Shown: positions 23,401 through 34,557 of the stretch, piece after piece | Layout of the letters: each line of letters begins with the position of its first letter | Position numbering within the stretch: position 1 is the first letter of the stretch | Assembly: GCA_024345305.1 (NCBI GenBank) | Contig: BRON01000009.1 | Location: forward strand, 1,302,001 to 1,366,000 | DNA: 64,000 nucleotides | Direction of reading: 5' to 3' | Source of the DNA: Mrakia gelida | Taxonomy: Eukaryota > Basidiomycota > Tremellomycetes > Cystofilobasidiales > Mrakiaceae | The notes under the pieces: model-generated | Told to the model about the DNA's origin: nothing | Seen by the model: the letters and a program-made list of their open reading frames with translations, nothing else | The model's database searches: none | Position numbers and translations under genes: made by a program

Positions 23401-24595
23401 GCATGCCAGCGCTTTGGGATCTCTTGCCCTCTCGCAACACTCGGGTTCGCTAACAAACGTTTTCGCGTCGCGAGAAGTGAGGCGGAAAGGAGACGCGCCT
23501 AGCTCGACGGCCTCACTTCCCCTTCCCTCCTTCCCTCCTGTTCAAACCCGGTCGAAATCGGCCCTGATAGGCCATATTCTTTGTCGTTCCGTCTTGGTCA
23601 GCCTGATCCGAAGGAAGGAAGCTGCTGCGAGGCTTTCGTTTGCATCGTCCCACCCGCGTTCCTTTCTTCCTCCTTCACCCACAACCTCGACTCCCTCCCT
23701 CCTTCTTTCCGGACTCTACTCTCCCGTCTCGCCTCTCCTGAACCCTCAAACAGATCGGCGTCTCTCAAGTAGCAGGAGGGTCGGACTCTGATCTTCAGCA
23801 GACAGCGCATGAAGGCCGGAGGGAGGCTCGAGGTCAGCTTCCCTCTCCCTTTTCGACCTGTTCCTTTCCCTTGTTACCTCACCGATTTGGTATCCCTCTC
23901 TGTCTGTTTCACTGACGTCTTGTGTACTTGTGTGATGGTCCAGTCTTCTCCTTGATCACCGTGGAGCTGTGGAGACAGCAGATCACCCAGCGACTGGGAG
24001 CCAGCGAAGTCGCGTCTCTCGCATCTTTTTTCCTCGACTAGGGATCTTTCGGGTGCGTTGATATCACCACTCTACATCGCAACTCTTCCGTTGAGAGAGT
24101 CGGGAGCAGATTTGCGTCCGCTCCTCCCTGGATATGAGCTGATCGGGTTCTTTGTCTCGTGTTCTTTTGGCTTCGCTCGCTCCTCCTCAACAAGCCTCGT
24201 CTCGTTTCAGAGTTCTCAACACGGTTTCAGGATTATCAGTCTTGGCGTGAAACTTCCTTCGTGAGCTCTTCTTCTTCCCACGAAGCTCGGGGGGTCCCTC
24301 CTTCATCCCCACTTTTTCTGCGACGCGTCGAGGCGACCCTCTCCTCTTTCCTCAACTCCTCCACGCCCGTTCCCATCAGCCTCGAGGCAACAATGCTCAA
24401 GTTTCTCCGAGTAAGTCACCCAATCCTCACTCCTCCCACTACTCCGCTCGTCCAAGAGTAAAAATCTGACCTCTCCATCTTTCCCCACCTGTTTTCCCAG
24501 CCGAGGTCGCGTCCGCTTTCTCCTTCGCCTCAAGTCCTCCGAAGAAACACCTTCGCGCTCTCTTAGGGTCTCTTCGAAGTACTTCAAACTCTTAA
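23400..24595 (+). other. Possible small intron-rich gene or gene remnant
   Basis: Several stretches look like real exons but I cannot join them into one frame. A segment beginning near 23761 and continuing after an intron (ending ccag at 23942) reads VAGGSDSDLQQTAHEGRREA and then VFSLITVELWRQQITQRLGA up to a TAG. Further on, exons 24211-24260, 24380-24410 and 24501-24595 join cleanly and read EFSTRFQDYQSWRETSF, PRGNNAQVSP, TEVASAFSFASSPPKKHLRA and on to a TAA. Introns between them have normal donors, CTGAC branches and acceptors. The two halves are out of phase at 24030-24055. Options are a wrong exon choice, two small genes, or a decayed gene. I do not recognise a family. Confidence 0.3.
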
Positions 24596-25211
24596 TTACT
24601 CTTGCGTAGGTCATTGGTGAGTCCTTGATGCACGAGGGCTGGAAGCAAAAACGACGACGCGTTTTCGGAGATTCCTTGGGCGGTTTTGTCGCATGCTCGT
24701 CCGAGCAGGGGCTGATGCTTTATTGTTCCTCTCTTTTCCAAACAGGTACTCGAACCTGAAAGCCTGGGCTTCCAATTTGGACGGTTGCTCTCTGCAGATT
24801 TTCTCTCGAGCCTGACTTCGGTGAAGGGCGGAGCTTCGTCCACCTGTCCGTACCCTCTCTCCTCCCCCCTCCGTCGTCGCCCCTCTCACGATTCCGCCTT
24901 CTCTTGACCTGTTTTCTTGTCCTTCCTTTGGGGTGGTCGACGGAGAATCCAATAAATACAGATCCTCGCCTCTCCCCCACAGCTTATCTCTTCCACCTCA
25001 TCACTCTCACCGTCGCCATCTTCTTCTCCTTTCCCTCCCTCCAACCACCACTTCCATCACACCAAATATCGACGCTTTCGGCACTCGCTCTGGATTTGGC
25101 ATTTCACCGGCGTGTTCGAGCCGAAACCTGCGATCGTGAGTCTTCGTGTCCTCGAGTGTCGAACGAAACGAAACGAAAGCTCAACCTTCCCTCCATCTTT
25201 CTCCCTCAACC
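24596..25211. promoter_or_regulatory. Promoter and leader of the bZIP gene
   Basis: About 600 bp before the bZIP start. An AT-rich aataaataca near 24950 may be a TATA-like element, followed by a CT-rich leader. I see no ATG in the 250 bp before the start, so no upstream open frame of the GCN4 kind is visible there. Confidence 0.35.
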
Positions 25212-27205
25212 ATGTCACCTCCTCCGGCCCGTCAGCTTCCACCTCCTGGCCGCCGCCTTCTTCCCTTTCCTTCTCGTCGACCATCAGAACCGTATCAACC
25301 TCGAATCAGTCGCCAGATGCAGCCTCAGCAAGGAGGAGGGAGCTATCCGTATCATCTTCCTCGTTCAAACACAGAGCCGACTCTCCCTTCCTCGAGCTCT
25401 TCGACCCACTTCGCACGATCTCAGGAGGAGGACGATCAGCAAATCTACTACGAAGAGAGTCCTCGACATCAGCAACCAACTCAAGGATCTCTAGCTCTCT
25501 CGTTCCCTCCACCTCACCACGTGCAGTACGACTACGAAGGTGAGCGAAGCTAGCTCTCTCTCTCGCTCCCTGCGGCCTCGAGTCAGCCCACGAATCTTTT
25601 CGCTAGCTTGGCCTCGGCAAACTGACTCCTCCTTCGCTCTCTTCCTTCCACCTCAGATCGCTACCGCTCGTTCCCACCCCAAGATCAACAACCGTACGCC
25701 TTTTTCCCTCGGCCATCTCACTTTGGCTTCCGACATCCCCCTTCGCGTCTCTCGGTTCCCTCTTCGCTTCCCGTTTTCTGACCTTCTTCTTGGCATTTCA
25801 GAGGACCAAGCTCGCGAGTCCAATTCGTTCCTCCTCCTGCATCTCGACCTCGACCTCAACCACCTCCTCATCTCTCCCAGTACTCGGTCTTGAACTCTGA
25901 ACCGAGAGCGTACTTCCCTCCACCCCCGCCCCCTCCTCCCATCAGAACTCACCACTCGTACTCTGGTGAGCTCTCTACATCTCTTCACAGCGACGAGCAC
26001 ACAGACGGACTTCTACACGAGACACAGTGATTGACGCGTTGTTCTGTTCTCCGCCTGCCTGTCATCTCTTCGCCTCCAGCTCCTGTCGCCCCTCTCCATT
26101 ATCAGCAGCAACATCACCCTCAACCTCACTCACCTCCCTCTCCCTTCTCCTCCTACTCGAATCCACCTCCCTGGCCATCCTCTCACCAGTTTGGCGCGTC
26201 TCCTCCAACCCATCAAGCTTTCCTCCCTCCCGCCTCCCTCTCGCCCGTCTCTCCTCAAACAAACCTCCCACCTCCTCTTCGATCTCCCTCGTCCTACACG
26301 TCATCGAGCTTCAACCAACAAACCTCGTCGTCTTCCTCGGAGGGTAGCGCTTCGTTCGCTCAGATCGGAGGTCCCGTAGGCGACGATGAAGTCGCGTCGG
26401 AAACTGGGCTGGTCTTCGAAACGCTCGAGGTCGGGGAGGAGGGCGAAGTCGCGACTTTGAGGCAGACGGTGGCTCAGACAGGAACTTGGCTGAGTCAGAA
26501 CCTGGCTAGACATGGGAAGTCTGTCGAGAGGGAGGGAACAGGAACGACTGTTGGGAAGGCTCCTGGGAAGAGGAGGATGACCGAGGAGGAGCTCGCTGAG
26601 GAGGATCAAAGGTGAGTTCGGGTTCGTCGTCCCTCGTCCTTTTCTGCGACTGATCCACTATCTTTTCTCTTCGCAGCAACGAGTGAGTATACAGTCCCTT
26701 CGATTCAACCCCGAAAGGAAGACTAACCTTTCTCCCTCTCTCTCTCAGTCCAACATCAGTGAAACGAGTAAGTCCGCGACCGACGACCCGCCGAGGCTTT
26801 TCCTTCCTCTCGCACCATCTCTGACTCTACCAACTCCATCTCCCCTCATCGCAGAGACTCCGAAACATCCAAAACTCGAGGAAATTCAGAGACAAACGCA
26901 AAGGTGAATTAACTCTCCCTTCTCGCTCGTTCAATCTCGACGCGTCGAGCTGACCATCTTCGCGTCTCTCCCTTTTCCTTCCTCGCTCGCAGAGTACAGT
27001 ACGTCCTTCCACCCCCTACTGGCTCGAGCATAGTCCCATCCATTGACCTGACACTCTTCGTCTTGTTTCATCAGTCTCCGAGCTCGAACGAAGACTCTCC
27101 TCAACCCTCGAATTGGCCGAATCGCTCCTTCAACGAGTCGAAGACCTCGAAGGGTCCTCCTCCTCGTCAGCTCAACCCAAGCAGGAGGACGTCCACTCCG
27201 ACTAG
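25212..27205 (+). CDS. bZIP transcription factor with micro-exons
   Basis: A DNA-binding protein of the basic leucine zipper class. The long N-terminal part is rich in Pro, Ser and Gln ([36 protein letters not shown]) and probably disordered. An acidic stretch (EVASETGLVFETLEVGEEGE) could activate transcription. The bZIP appears only after joining exons ending 26611, 26677-26682, 26749-26767, 26855-26903, 26993-26998 and 27075 onward. They spell KRRLRNIQNSRKFRDKRKEY, then ISELERRL and LESLLQR-like heptads. Spacing is exactly Asn-x7-Arg-x9-Leu, the bZIP rule. Zipper d positions are Leu, Thr, Leu, Leu, so the zipper is short. The usual Ala-Ala after the Asn is Asn-Ser here. It ends with an acidic tail. 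Exon 1 is 25212-25539. Which subfamily it belongs to is unclear. Confidence 0.85.
26677..26682 (+). other. 6-nt micro-exon CAACGA of the bZIP gene
   Basis: It sits between acceptor cttcgcag and donor gtgagt. It encodes parts of Ser-Asn-Asp just before the basic region and keeps the frame from the acidic exon into the basic region. Confidence 0.75.
26993..26998 (+). other. 6-nt micro-exon AGTACA of the bZIP gene
   Basis: It sits between acceptor ctcgcag, with a CTGAC branch upstream, and donor gtacgt. It encodes Glu-Tyr and part of Ile at the hinge between basic region and zipper. With it the spacing Arg-x9-Leu is correct; without it two residues are lost and the spacing fails. Confidence 0.8.
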
Positions 27206-28066
27206 ACTATACCCCTACATCTCTCCTCTCTCGCACTCGTACATAGATGGTTATCTCTCTCGCTTCACTCCATGGACACTCGTTTTATCGCTTCGTCTTC
27301 TCACCCTCTCATCATGCCTCGTCTTTCTTTCTTCTCTTGTTCACTTACTTAGCTCTCGTCTCGCTGCCTCATCTCTCATCTCTAGTACTTAGCCCTCTGT
27401 CCTGCTTTCTCTCTATCTCGCTCCTACCCCAACCTAGATGCGTCGACCTCAGTTTCCTCCCTCGTACCCACCCTTCGTGGTTTTCTTCCTTTCGCTAGCT
27501 TCATACCCTCATCCCATCTCTACACCCTACTGACCCATACCTTAGACCTCTTCTCTCGATCCAACAAAGTCTGGTTTCTCGTCTCTAAACTCCTCGAGGG
27601 AACGCAAGACGAAAGGCCTTCGACGCGACGCGTCGCGCTTCTCTCAGACGAACCGCTCGCTCGTGGTGTTGGTTTTGGGAGAGGGAGAAGGGTGTCGCGG
27701 TTCAATAAAGAAAGAGAAGAGTATATAAAAAGCGTTAAAGAGCGGATGACGGTGTCGTGAAAAAGCGTGATTAAGGAAGAAACGATGCAGAGAGAAGAGA
27801 GCGACGAGACGGATGGATGCAGGTAGCTGAACAACGAAGAACTATACTGTACGTGAGTGAGGGTAGCTGATAGATAAAAAGGACAAGAAAAGCGGGGGTT
27901 TGGGTAGCGGCAGCGGATGAGGAACGAAAAGAGAGACGAGACGAAGCAAGCGAGCGAGAGCGGGAGCGAGGAGACGAGAAAAAGCACGAGAGACGAGAGA
28001 GAGAAAGAGAAACAAGCAAGAAAGCACCGACCTACGAACAACCTACTACAACCTCAACATGGAGGC
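27206..28066. other. Convergent 3' region, bZIP and F-box/LRR genes
   Basis: About 860 bp between two converging genes. The left part is pyrimidine-rich and the right part purine-rich on the + strand, as expected for two facing 3' UTRs. No further gene is supported. Confidence 0.4.
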
Positions 28067-30880
28067 TTACTCCCACTGCCATCCACGTCCGAGCTGGGAC
28101 TGCCTCGACTGCCTCTCGAGCTGGATCTTGGTCTTCCATTCCTCCTCGCTCAAGGGTCTCGCTCCGTCGACCGCTTCGTCCCAGAAGAGATCCTTCAATC
28201 CAGCGATAGCGGTTCCTCGAAGTCGGAAGTCGCAGGGAGCGGGGACGGATTTCTGGAGGAGGCGAAGACGCGAAGAGGGAGGGAAAGGGAGGTCAGCTCG
28301 AGTGTTCGACGACGCGTATCGTCGCTCGTTACGTTCGGAGTTCAAGGGGACGAGAGCGAGGACTCACGATGGCGAATGCGAGGATGAACTTGGCTGGAAC
28401 GGCGTTCCATCCGGTGATGGCGAGAAACTCGAGCTTGGGTCGGAAGATGGGGATCTTTTGGACGTGGAGGAACGGGGAGACGATGGGGAGGAGGTCGAGT
28501 TCGATGTGGGAGAGGAGAGTGCAGTAGAAGGCGAGGTATCGGAGAGCGTTGATGGTGACCTGAACAGATCGAAGGAGCATTGAAGTGGGAGTCAGCGTCG
28601 GAAAAACGAACCGTGTCGTACCGAGCGAAAGAGACGACGACGACTCACCTTGGGAACGTTGAACTCCCCAACTCCATCTCCTTTCCCGTCTCGGAGAGCA
28701 GGAGCTCGAAGAACGAAGGATCGAAGCTTGGGCCACGCTTTGGCGAGGATTCGGACGTGTCGATCGTCGAGACCGCACTCGAGCTCGACGTGCTCGAGGT
28801 TGGGGAGGGTTTGGAGGAGGAGAGCTCCGGTGGTCGACGAGGAAGGGATGGCGCACGAGATGACGAGGGTTCGAAGCATCTCCTTGTTGGGACTCTCTCC
28901 GATGGACTTGAGGAGGTCGGAGGCGTGTCTGCAAGACGAAGAGGAAATAGGGAAGGGAGAACGAGTCAGCTTTCGAATCGACGCGTCGAAGCGAAGAACG
29001 GTCGAAATCGACTCACCTCCTCTCGAGAGACCAGGTGGTGGGCATCTTGAGGCAGAAGTCGGTGAGGTGTTGGTAGTGGACGAAGACGGAGGTTTGGACC
29101 CAGACGAGGGTAGCGGCTGTGGAGGAAGGAGGAGGCGAGTCGGGTCAGCTCGAGTGACGACGGCGATGGTCGAGAGTTGTGAGAGGACTCACAGTTGTGA
29201 GAGGACTCACGATCAGAGACGCGAGGGATCTCGAGAGCGGCGGCGGGAGTAGCGATGAATCGGGTATCGGGAGAAGAGGTCGAAGAGGAGAGGATGTCCA
29301 GTTGGTGAGTGCACTTGGTAGCGGAGAGGTCGAGCCACCTGCGAAGGACAAAGGCGGGAACGACGAAGGTAAGTTCGAGTCTCGAGCGAGGTTCGAAGAG
29401 GGCGAACGACGCGACGAACATCTCGGGGAACTTGACCTTCAGCAGACGGCGGAGAGAAGAGATGCGAGTTAGCGATGACTGGAAGATGAGTCTTAACGAG
29501 AAAGAACACGACGAGAGACTTACGGAGTACACGAACTCCTCCTTGTAGAACGCCGAAGGACTGAGTCGGTGAAGGATGACGGCTCGGAGGTTGCTGAAGG
29601 GAAGCATGAGAGGGTAGTGTCGTCGAAGGATCATCTACAAGACACAAACGAGAGACGATCAGCTCGACGAAGGGATGGGAGCGCGAAGAGGAGGCACGAC
29701 GAGCAAACTCACGACGTCGACCGACTCTCCAGGCTCGACGACCTCCGTGATGTGAACCGAGTAGACAGAGGTAGTGTAGAGCATCATCCTAGCGTGAAGA
29801 ACAGGGTCGGCGATCTTCTGCTTCTACCGAATAGAACCCAAACCGAGTCAAGCCAAGGTCAGCGTGCTCGCCTCGTCCCGTCGTCGTTCGTCGTCGCGTC
29901 CCTTTTCTCCTCCTCCCTCCTCTCCCTCCCTTCCTTCCTCAACCTCTCAGTCTTGAACTCACCGAAGCCCCACCCCTCCTATTCTTCTTGTTCTCCGTCG
30001 CCCACTGGAACACAAACGCACAATCCTCGAACCTGACCTCCCTCCAGAGCAAGACGGCGCCGACGGCGAACCAGGTTTGGTTGACGAGGAGACAGGCTGC
30101 TGCTGCCGAGAGGGAATCGTCGACGACGTGCTGGAGGACCATGTGAAGGAGCTCGGGGATGTCGAGAGGGGAGAGACGGGTTTGGAGACTGCGTTTTAGA
30201 AATAGGAAAGGAGGAGGAAGGGGAGGGGAGGGAAAGGTGAGTGAAAGTGAGTTTCGTGCCTTGCGAACGAGCCTCGTCCGTTGTTTCGACTTCCTTCGTT
30301 CGATATGGAAGTTGGGAGGACCCAGGGATGTACGAGCAGGCTCGTACTCTAGCAGAGGACGGTAGAGACGTTTCTAGCTCTCTACGAGCTCGAATGCACG
30401 AGTCAACCAAGTTCCGAACCAAAGCCAGGAACGAGCCTTCGCTCGCTCCTCCTCTCCCTCCCTCCCACCCCGCCTCTCCTCCCTTCCTTCCCTTCGCGCC
30501 CTTCCCATCCCCCTCTCGTCCTCCCTAGCCATGACTCAAAGTCTCCAAAGAACTCACAGCAACGGCTCCACAACGCTCCCAACCCTAGTCCTAACCCTAC
30601 TCCCTCCCGAACTCCTCACACTCCCTTCCATTCCTCCCTCCCAATCCAACCCTCCTGCTCCCTTCCTCGAAGCGGACCCCAAGCCCGGCTGGAACTTGAC
30701 AGGCGAGAGCTGAGACTTCCTGATGAGTTGCTGTCGTTTGGTAGGAGTTGAAGGAGTCGTGGGTTGCTTGTTGAAGGTTGAGGAGGGAGATCCAGCCCCG
30801 CCACCGCCGGTGGTGGTTCGAGTGCGAGAACGAACGGGGGAGCTGGTGGGAGCTGCGGAGGGGGAGGATAAGAGGGACAT
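28067..30880 (-). CDS. F-box/LRR-like protein
   Basis: Probably a substrate adaptor of an SCF-type ubiquitin ligase. The N-terminus is low-complexity (SSPVRSRTRTTTGGGGAGSP). An F-box-like helix set follows: RLSPLDIPELLHMVLQHVVD, then LSAAAACLLVNQTWFAVGAV and LLWREVRFED. The rest has leucine-rich repeat-like lines typical of fungal F-box proteins: FSNLRAVILHRLSPSAFY, LPNLEHVELECGLDDRHVRI, LAKAWPKLRSFVLRAPALRD, ALRYLAFYCTLLSHIELDLL. It ends RQSQLGRGWQWE. The first coding exon (start ATG 30878-30880) is separated from the F-box exon by an intron of about 345 nt, long for this genome. One 5' splice site is tandemly duplicated (29175-29210). The sequence is distinct from the two F-box-like genes at 51 and 62 kb. 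The substrate is unknown. Confidence 0.75.
29175..29210 (-). repeat. Tandem duplication of a 5' splice site
   Basis: The 18-nt unit agttgtgagaggactcac occurs twice head to tail. On the minus strand each copy contains gtgagtcc, so there are two equal splice donors exactly 18 nt apart. Use of the distal donor would add six residues (RESSHN-like) without changing frame. Confidence 0.8.
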
Positions 30881-31327
30881 CGTGAGGGTGGCGAAAGGGA
30901 GAGAGAGGGGAAGAGGGAGAGAGGAGCGGGAGGAAGGGAGGAGGAGGGAGAGAAGGGAGAGGAGGAGAAGGTGATGGTCAGGAACGAAACGACGAGTTGA
31001 GTTGACCTTCCTTTTGGGGTCCGTTTTTTTGTGAGGTTACCTTAGCAACCGAGTCGCCGTTAAGTCGTGAAAGGTCATGATCACTAAAGAGATAGAACGA
31101 GCACATAACTACTCGACTAATTAAACGAGAGAGCAAGTCGAAGGCAGGATCGAAAGAGAGCGACGCGGATGGCGCCCATGAACGAGACGACGAGGAGGGC
31201 TTTAGAACGTTATGTAGGGATGGAAAGCACCAGCGTGCTGAGCAAGGGGTAGGTAGGCAGAGGTGGAGATGGGAAGAGAAATGAAACGAAACGGCACGAG
31301 CAAAGGGCGAAACGAGATGGGAGACGT
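30881..31327. other. Intergenic region F-box/LRR to VIP1
   Basis: About 450 bp. It should hold the promoter of the F-box/LRR gene (left, minus strand) and the 3' UTR of the VIP1-like gene (right). The left part is purine-rich on the + strand, giving a CT-rich leader for the minus-strand gene. Confidence 0.35.
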
Positions 31328-33004
31328 CTAGACGAGAGCGGGAGTAGGAGCAACGGGAGCGGCGGTTCCAGCAGGGGCAGCGGGAGTGGTAGCGGCAGGA
31401 GCAGAAGCCTTACGTTCCTAAGCGAGAGTTCACGGGAAGGGAGGGGAGGGGTGGGTGAGCGGCGTCAGCGAGGGGTGTCTTCGCGTCGAAGACCTCTCAA
31501 AGAGAAGAGGATTGAGACCCGAGACTCACGGCAGCAATTCGGGCGGCCTCTGCGTGCACGTCGAGGATCTCCTTCTTGGTCTCAGTGTAGAAAGAGAAGA
31601 TCTATGGAAGGAAGGTCGAGGCAGGCGAGGGAGGGAGCAGGGAAAGCAAGGGGAGGTGGTCAGCGCGAGTTCGACGACTAAAGCCCGAAGCTAGCAGTTC
31701 ACAGGCTCACCTTCTTTCCAATATCGGTAGCAAGTCCCTTCGAGTAGATGTCCCCGGCTCGAGACGAGATACCAGCAGACTGGTCGACCTCCCTGGACTT
31801 CGAGATGGTGGCAGCGACGAGAGGGTCGAGGACCTCGTGAGCCTTCTCGCTGACGGTTCCGCTGACGGTCTTCTCGGGTCCGAGGGTAGCCTCTCCAGCC
31901 TTCTTGTCGAGGTTGTGGATGAAGGCGAGGAATCGGGAGGAGATACCGAACTTCTTGTCCTCGTCGATGGCTCGCTGGATGGCCTGGTCAGAGAGAACGT
32001 AACCTGAAGCGAGGTACTCGGCGATGATGGCAGCCTAAGAGAGAGAAGGAGGAGTCGATGTCAGCTCTCTGCGGTGGACTCTCATCTGACAGCTACCGAC
32101 GAGCTCGACGAGCTCGAGAGCGAGAAGGGGGGAAGGAGGATGCGATGGAGAGAGGGAGGGAGAACCAAACACTCACCTTGGGCTTATCCTCCTGCGAGAT
32201 GGTGGGCTCCTCTCCGGACGTCGACGAGGTGGACGAAAGCGACTCGGAGGTGACGTGAAGGTGAGCTCCGTCGAGGGTTCCCTCGTTCAGGAGGAGCGCG
32301 GTCTTAGCGGCAGACTCTGCGAGAAGAGAAGGAGGGACGGGGTGTTAGCTCAAAGCGACTTGAACCGAAGAAGGACGAGCAGCACGAAGCTCGAGGAAGG
32401 AATGCTGGTGAACTAACCCTTCTCGAAGACGATAACAGCGGACTGGGACTCGGCTCCAGGGGTGAGGGTGATGGACGAGATCTTTCCACTAAGAAGGAGG
32501 GAAAGGAAAGGAGGGGAGAAAAGGGAAAAGACGTCAGCGTCCCTTTGCGGTGCGGACTTCTCCTTCCTCCCATCTCCTCCTTGCATTCCTTCCATCCACC
32601 CTCCTCGAAGAGCTGTGGTGATAAGATAAACGAGAAGGAGAGACTCACCAGAAGGAGAAGAACTGGTCGAGCTTGCTCTGAGTGGAATCGGGAGAGATAC
32701 CGGAAACCTAGAAGGGATCGAAAAAGAACAAGGGACGGAGAAGAAGAGGAAGCGAAGGGAGGAGAGTCAGTGAGCTGAGATGGGCGAAGAACGAGTTCGA
32801 GGCAGTGGAGAGTAGTCGAGGAGGGAAGGAGAGGAGGATGAGCGAGGCTGTAGCTGCTCGAGAGAGGGCTCAGGAGGATGCTAGGCTTGTGCTTTGGCGA
32901 GGAAGAAGGGGATGGAAGAAGGAGGAGGGACGAGAGAAGCGGTCCGAGCCGCGAGCGACGAGAAAAGAGCCTGGACTCACGTTGATGGCGTAAGAAGCAG
33001 GCAT
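31328..33004 (-). CDS. vip1: Vip1-like RRM protein
   Basis: Similar to S. pombe Vip1, a conserved fungal protein with one N-terminal RNA-recognition motif; its exact role is little known. The start MPASYAINVSGISPDSTQSK is nearly the family consensus. The RRM includes FFSFCGKISSITL (RNP2/RNP1 region), AVIVFEKESAAKTALLLNEG and GAHLHVTSES. Then come YLASGYVLSDQAIQRAIDED and KKFGISSRFLAFIHNLDKKA, a helical part typical of this family, and GISSRAGDIYSKGLATDIGK. The C-terminal tail is Ala/Pro-rich (APAATTPAAPAGTAAPVAPT). Seven exons fit the frame, with normal GTGAGT donors and CTGAC branches. It shares a 400-bp divergent promoter with the 54-residue protein at 33412. Confidence 0.88.
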
Positions 33005-33411
33005 GGTTGAGTGAGAGGAGAGGGTTGGGTAGAAGGTGGGTTTGGAGTTGGTTGAGTTTTTGGAGGGTTGTGGGTGTTCTTGGCCAGAAGAAAGCGAGGA
33101 GCGAAACGAGGTGTTCCCTCCCCTGCGGGCTTCGTCGAGCTGACTCGTCATCACTTCGACCCTCGCTCGGTTATGGGGAATCTTCTAGAATCCTAGGGGA
33201 GCTAGAACGTCCCCCCCTCTTTCTCTTTCCCCCCAACCTCCAGGATATATACCTACTTGAAAATCTTCGAGTTATCGACTGAGAAAGTGTCCGCGCGAGA
33301 ACGAGGCTGATCTTGCGCTCGTCAACCTCGCTTGACCTCGTCCCTTCCTCTCTCGCCTCCAACCACCACCCCACCTTCACCCAAACCTCCTTCTCTACTT
33401 ACTCCTTATCC
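33005..33411. promoter_or_regulatory. Divergent promoter region, VIP1 and small protein
   Basis: About 400 bp between two genes facing away from each other. An AT-rich atatataccta near 33243 may serve as a TATA-like element for the + strand gene, about 170 bp before its start. A CT-rich leader precedes that start. Confidence 0.4.
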
Positions 33412-33686
33412 ATGTCTGAGGTTAGTTCTCTTATCATCTCGCTCGCTCTCGATATCTCACCCTCATGCTCGCCCGGTATCTTGAACCCATCGACTGACCT
33501 CGCTGTTCTCTCCTCCCCCTCCTCCTTCAGCAAACCACCAACGCTACCGGAGGAGGCCTCGCGAGCTCGCCAATCGTTGCCGGACTCCCTAAGACCACTG
33601 GAGGAGAGGGTCTTACTCGAGCTGAGCTCGCTGAGAAGAAGGCTGCTGAGGCTGAGGCCAAGAAGTCGGAGAAGAAGAGCGAGTAA
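33412..33686 (+). CDS. 54-residue charged protein
   Basis: A short two-exon gene. The first exon codes only MSE (33412-33420). After an intron starting gttagt, with a CTGAC branch and ttcag acceptor, the second exon (33531-33686) codes QTTNATGGGLASSPIVAGLP, KTTGGEGLTRAELAEKKAAE and a Lys/Glu-rich end KKSEKKSE. The C-terminal half would form one charged helix; the N-terminal half is Gly/Thr-rich. Codon use matches the neighbours (many CTC, GAG, AAG), and a TATA-like element and a CT-rich leader lie upstream. I do not recognise a family. Small, hydrophilic, helix-prone proteins of this type are often abundant or stress-linked, but nothing here proves that. Confidence 0.65.
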
Positions 33687-34557
33687 GGGGAGGGAGAGCA
33701 GCTCGAGGGATGGCCTCGTTTCTCTTAGACCCATCGGTTCATTGTGAGTCTCATTTCGACACTGTGTAAGCAGTTGCTGGGGAGGGTGTGGAAGCGTGAA
33801 GAACGAGCTAGAGTGGGGTAGAAGAGGTGGAAGCGTGCTGACCTCCCTCCTCCCCATGTTGAACGATCCAGATCTCCAAGCTCGTCATCCTCAACCTCTC
33901 TCGCCATCTTCTCTCCTTGAACTTCTCATCACGGAACCCTCAAGGCCTCGCACAATTCTCATCTCACACTCTATGTCGCTATGCCTCTTATGCTATCCTC
34001 CCTTTCACGAACCTTTCTCTTCGTCGAGAGATAAACAACGTCGCACACCTCCGAGCCTCGCCTCCACGTCCTCTCCTCCTCCGTCCTCCTTTTTCGATCT
34101 CTCTTTCGCATGCAACCGGTCCCGAACTGGAGCTAACAGACCGAGCCGCGCATAGCTGTTCCTCCCTCCCTCCTGACAGCTTTTCCGCTGCTGGACTTGG
34201 TTCAGCTGCTGCTCGTTGCTTTCGCAGTTGCTGTGAAGAGTCGCGGAACGCGTCGTCGTCTCTTCGTTCAGCTCTCTTGCCTTGGTTTGAAGGGCGATAG
34301 ACGCGCTTTTTGCTCATTGAATTGAATCTACTGCTTCAGATGATTGTCGGAAGGGTCCGTGAAGATTTTCAACCTTCGAATCTCATGAAAATGACGAGTG
34401 TTCGCAACTGCGGTGCAAGAACTGAATCGAGCTCACCCCTTTTTGGGAGGAGAGTTCGTCGCTCTCTTCCTTCTTTTCCCATCAAACCGCTTCCATCTTC
34501 TCGTCAACCTCATCGTCTACATCAGCTCTCTCTCACTCCCTCTGCAAAATCCTGGGC
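33687..34557. other. Intergenic region before the mannosyltransferase
   Basis: About 870 bp containing the 3' UTR of the small protein and the promoter of the GT71 gene. Short open frames are present but none has domain-like sequence. The last 100 bp form a CT-rich leader. Confidence 0.4.

Noticed and set aside
30580..30605. Telomere-like ctaaccctac/ccctagtcc repeats
   Set aside because: They lie inside the first coding exon of the F-box/LRR gene, are imperfect, and do not form an array.
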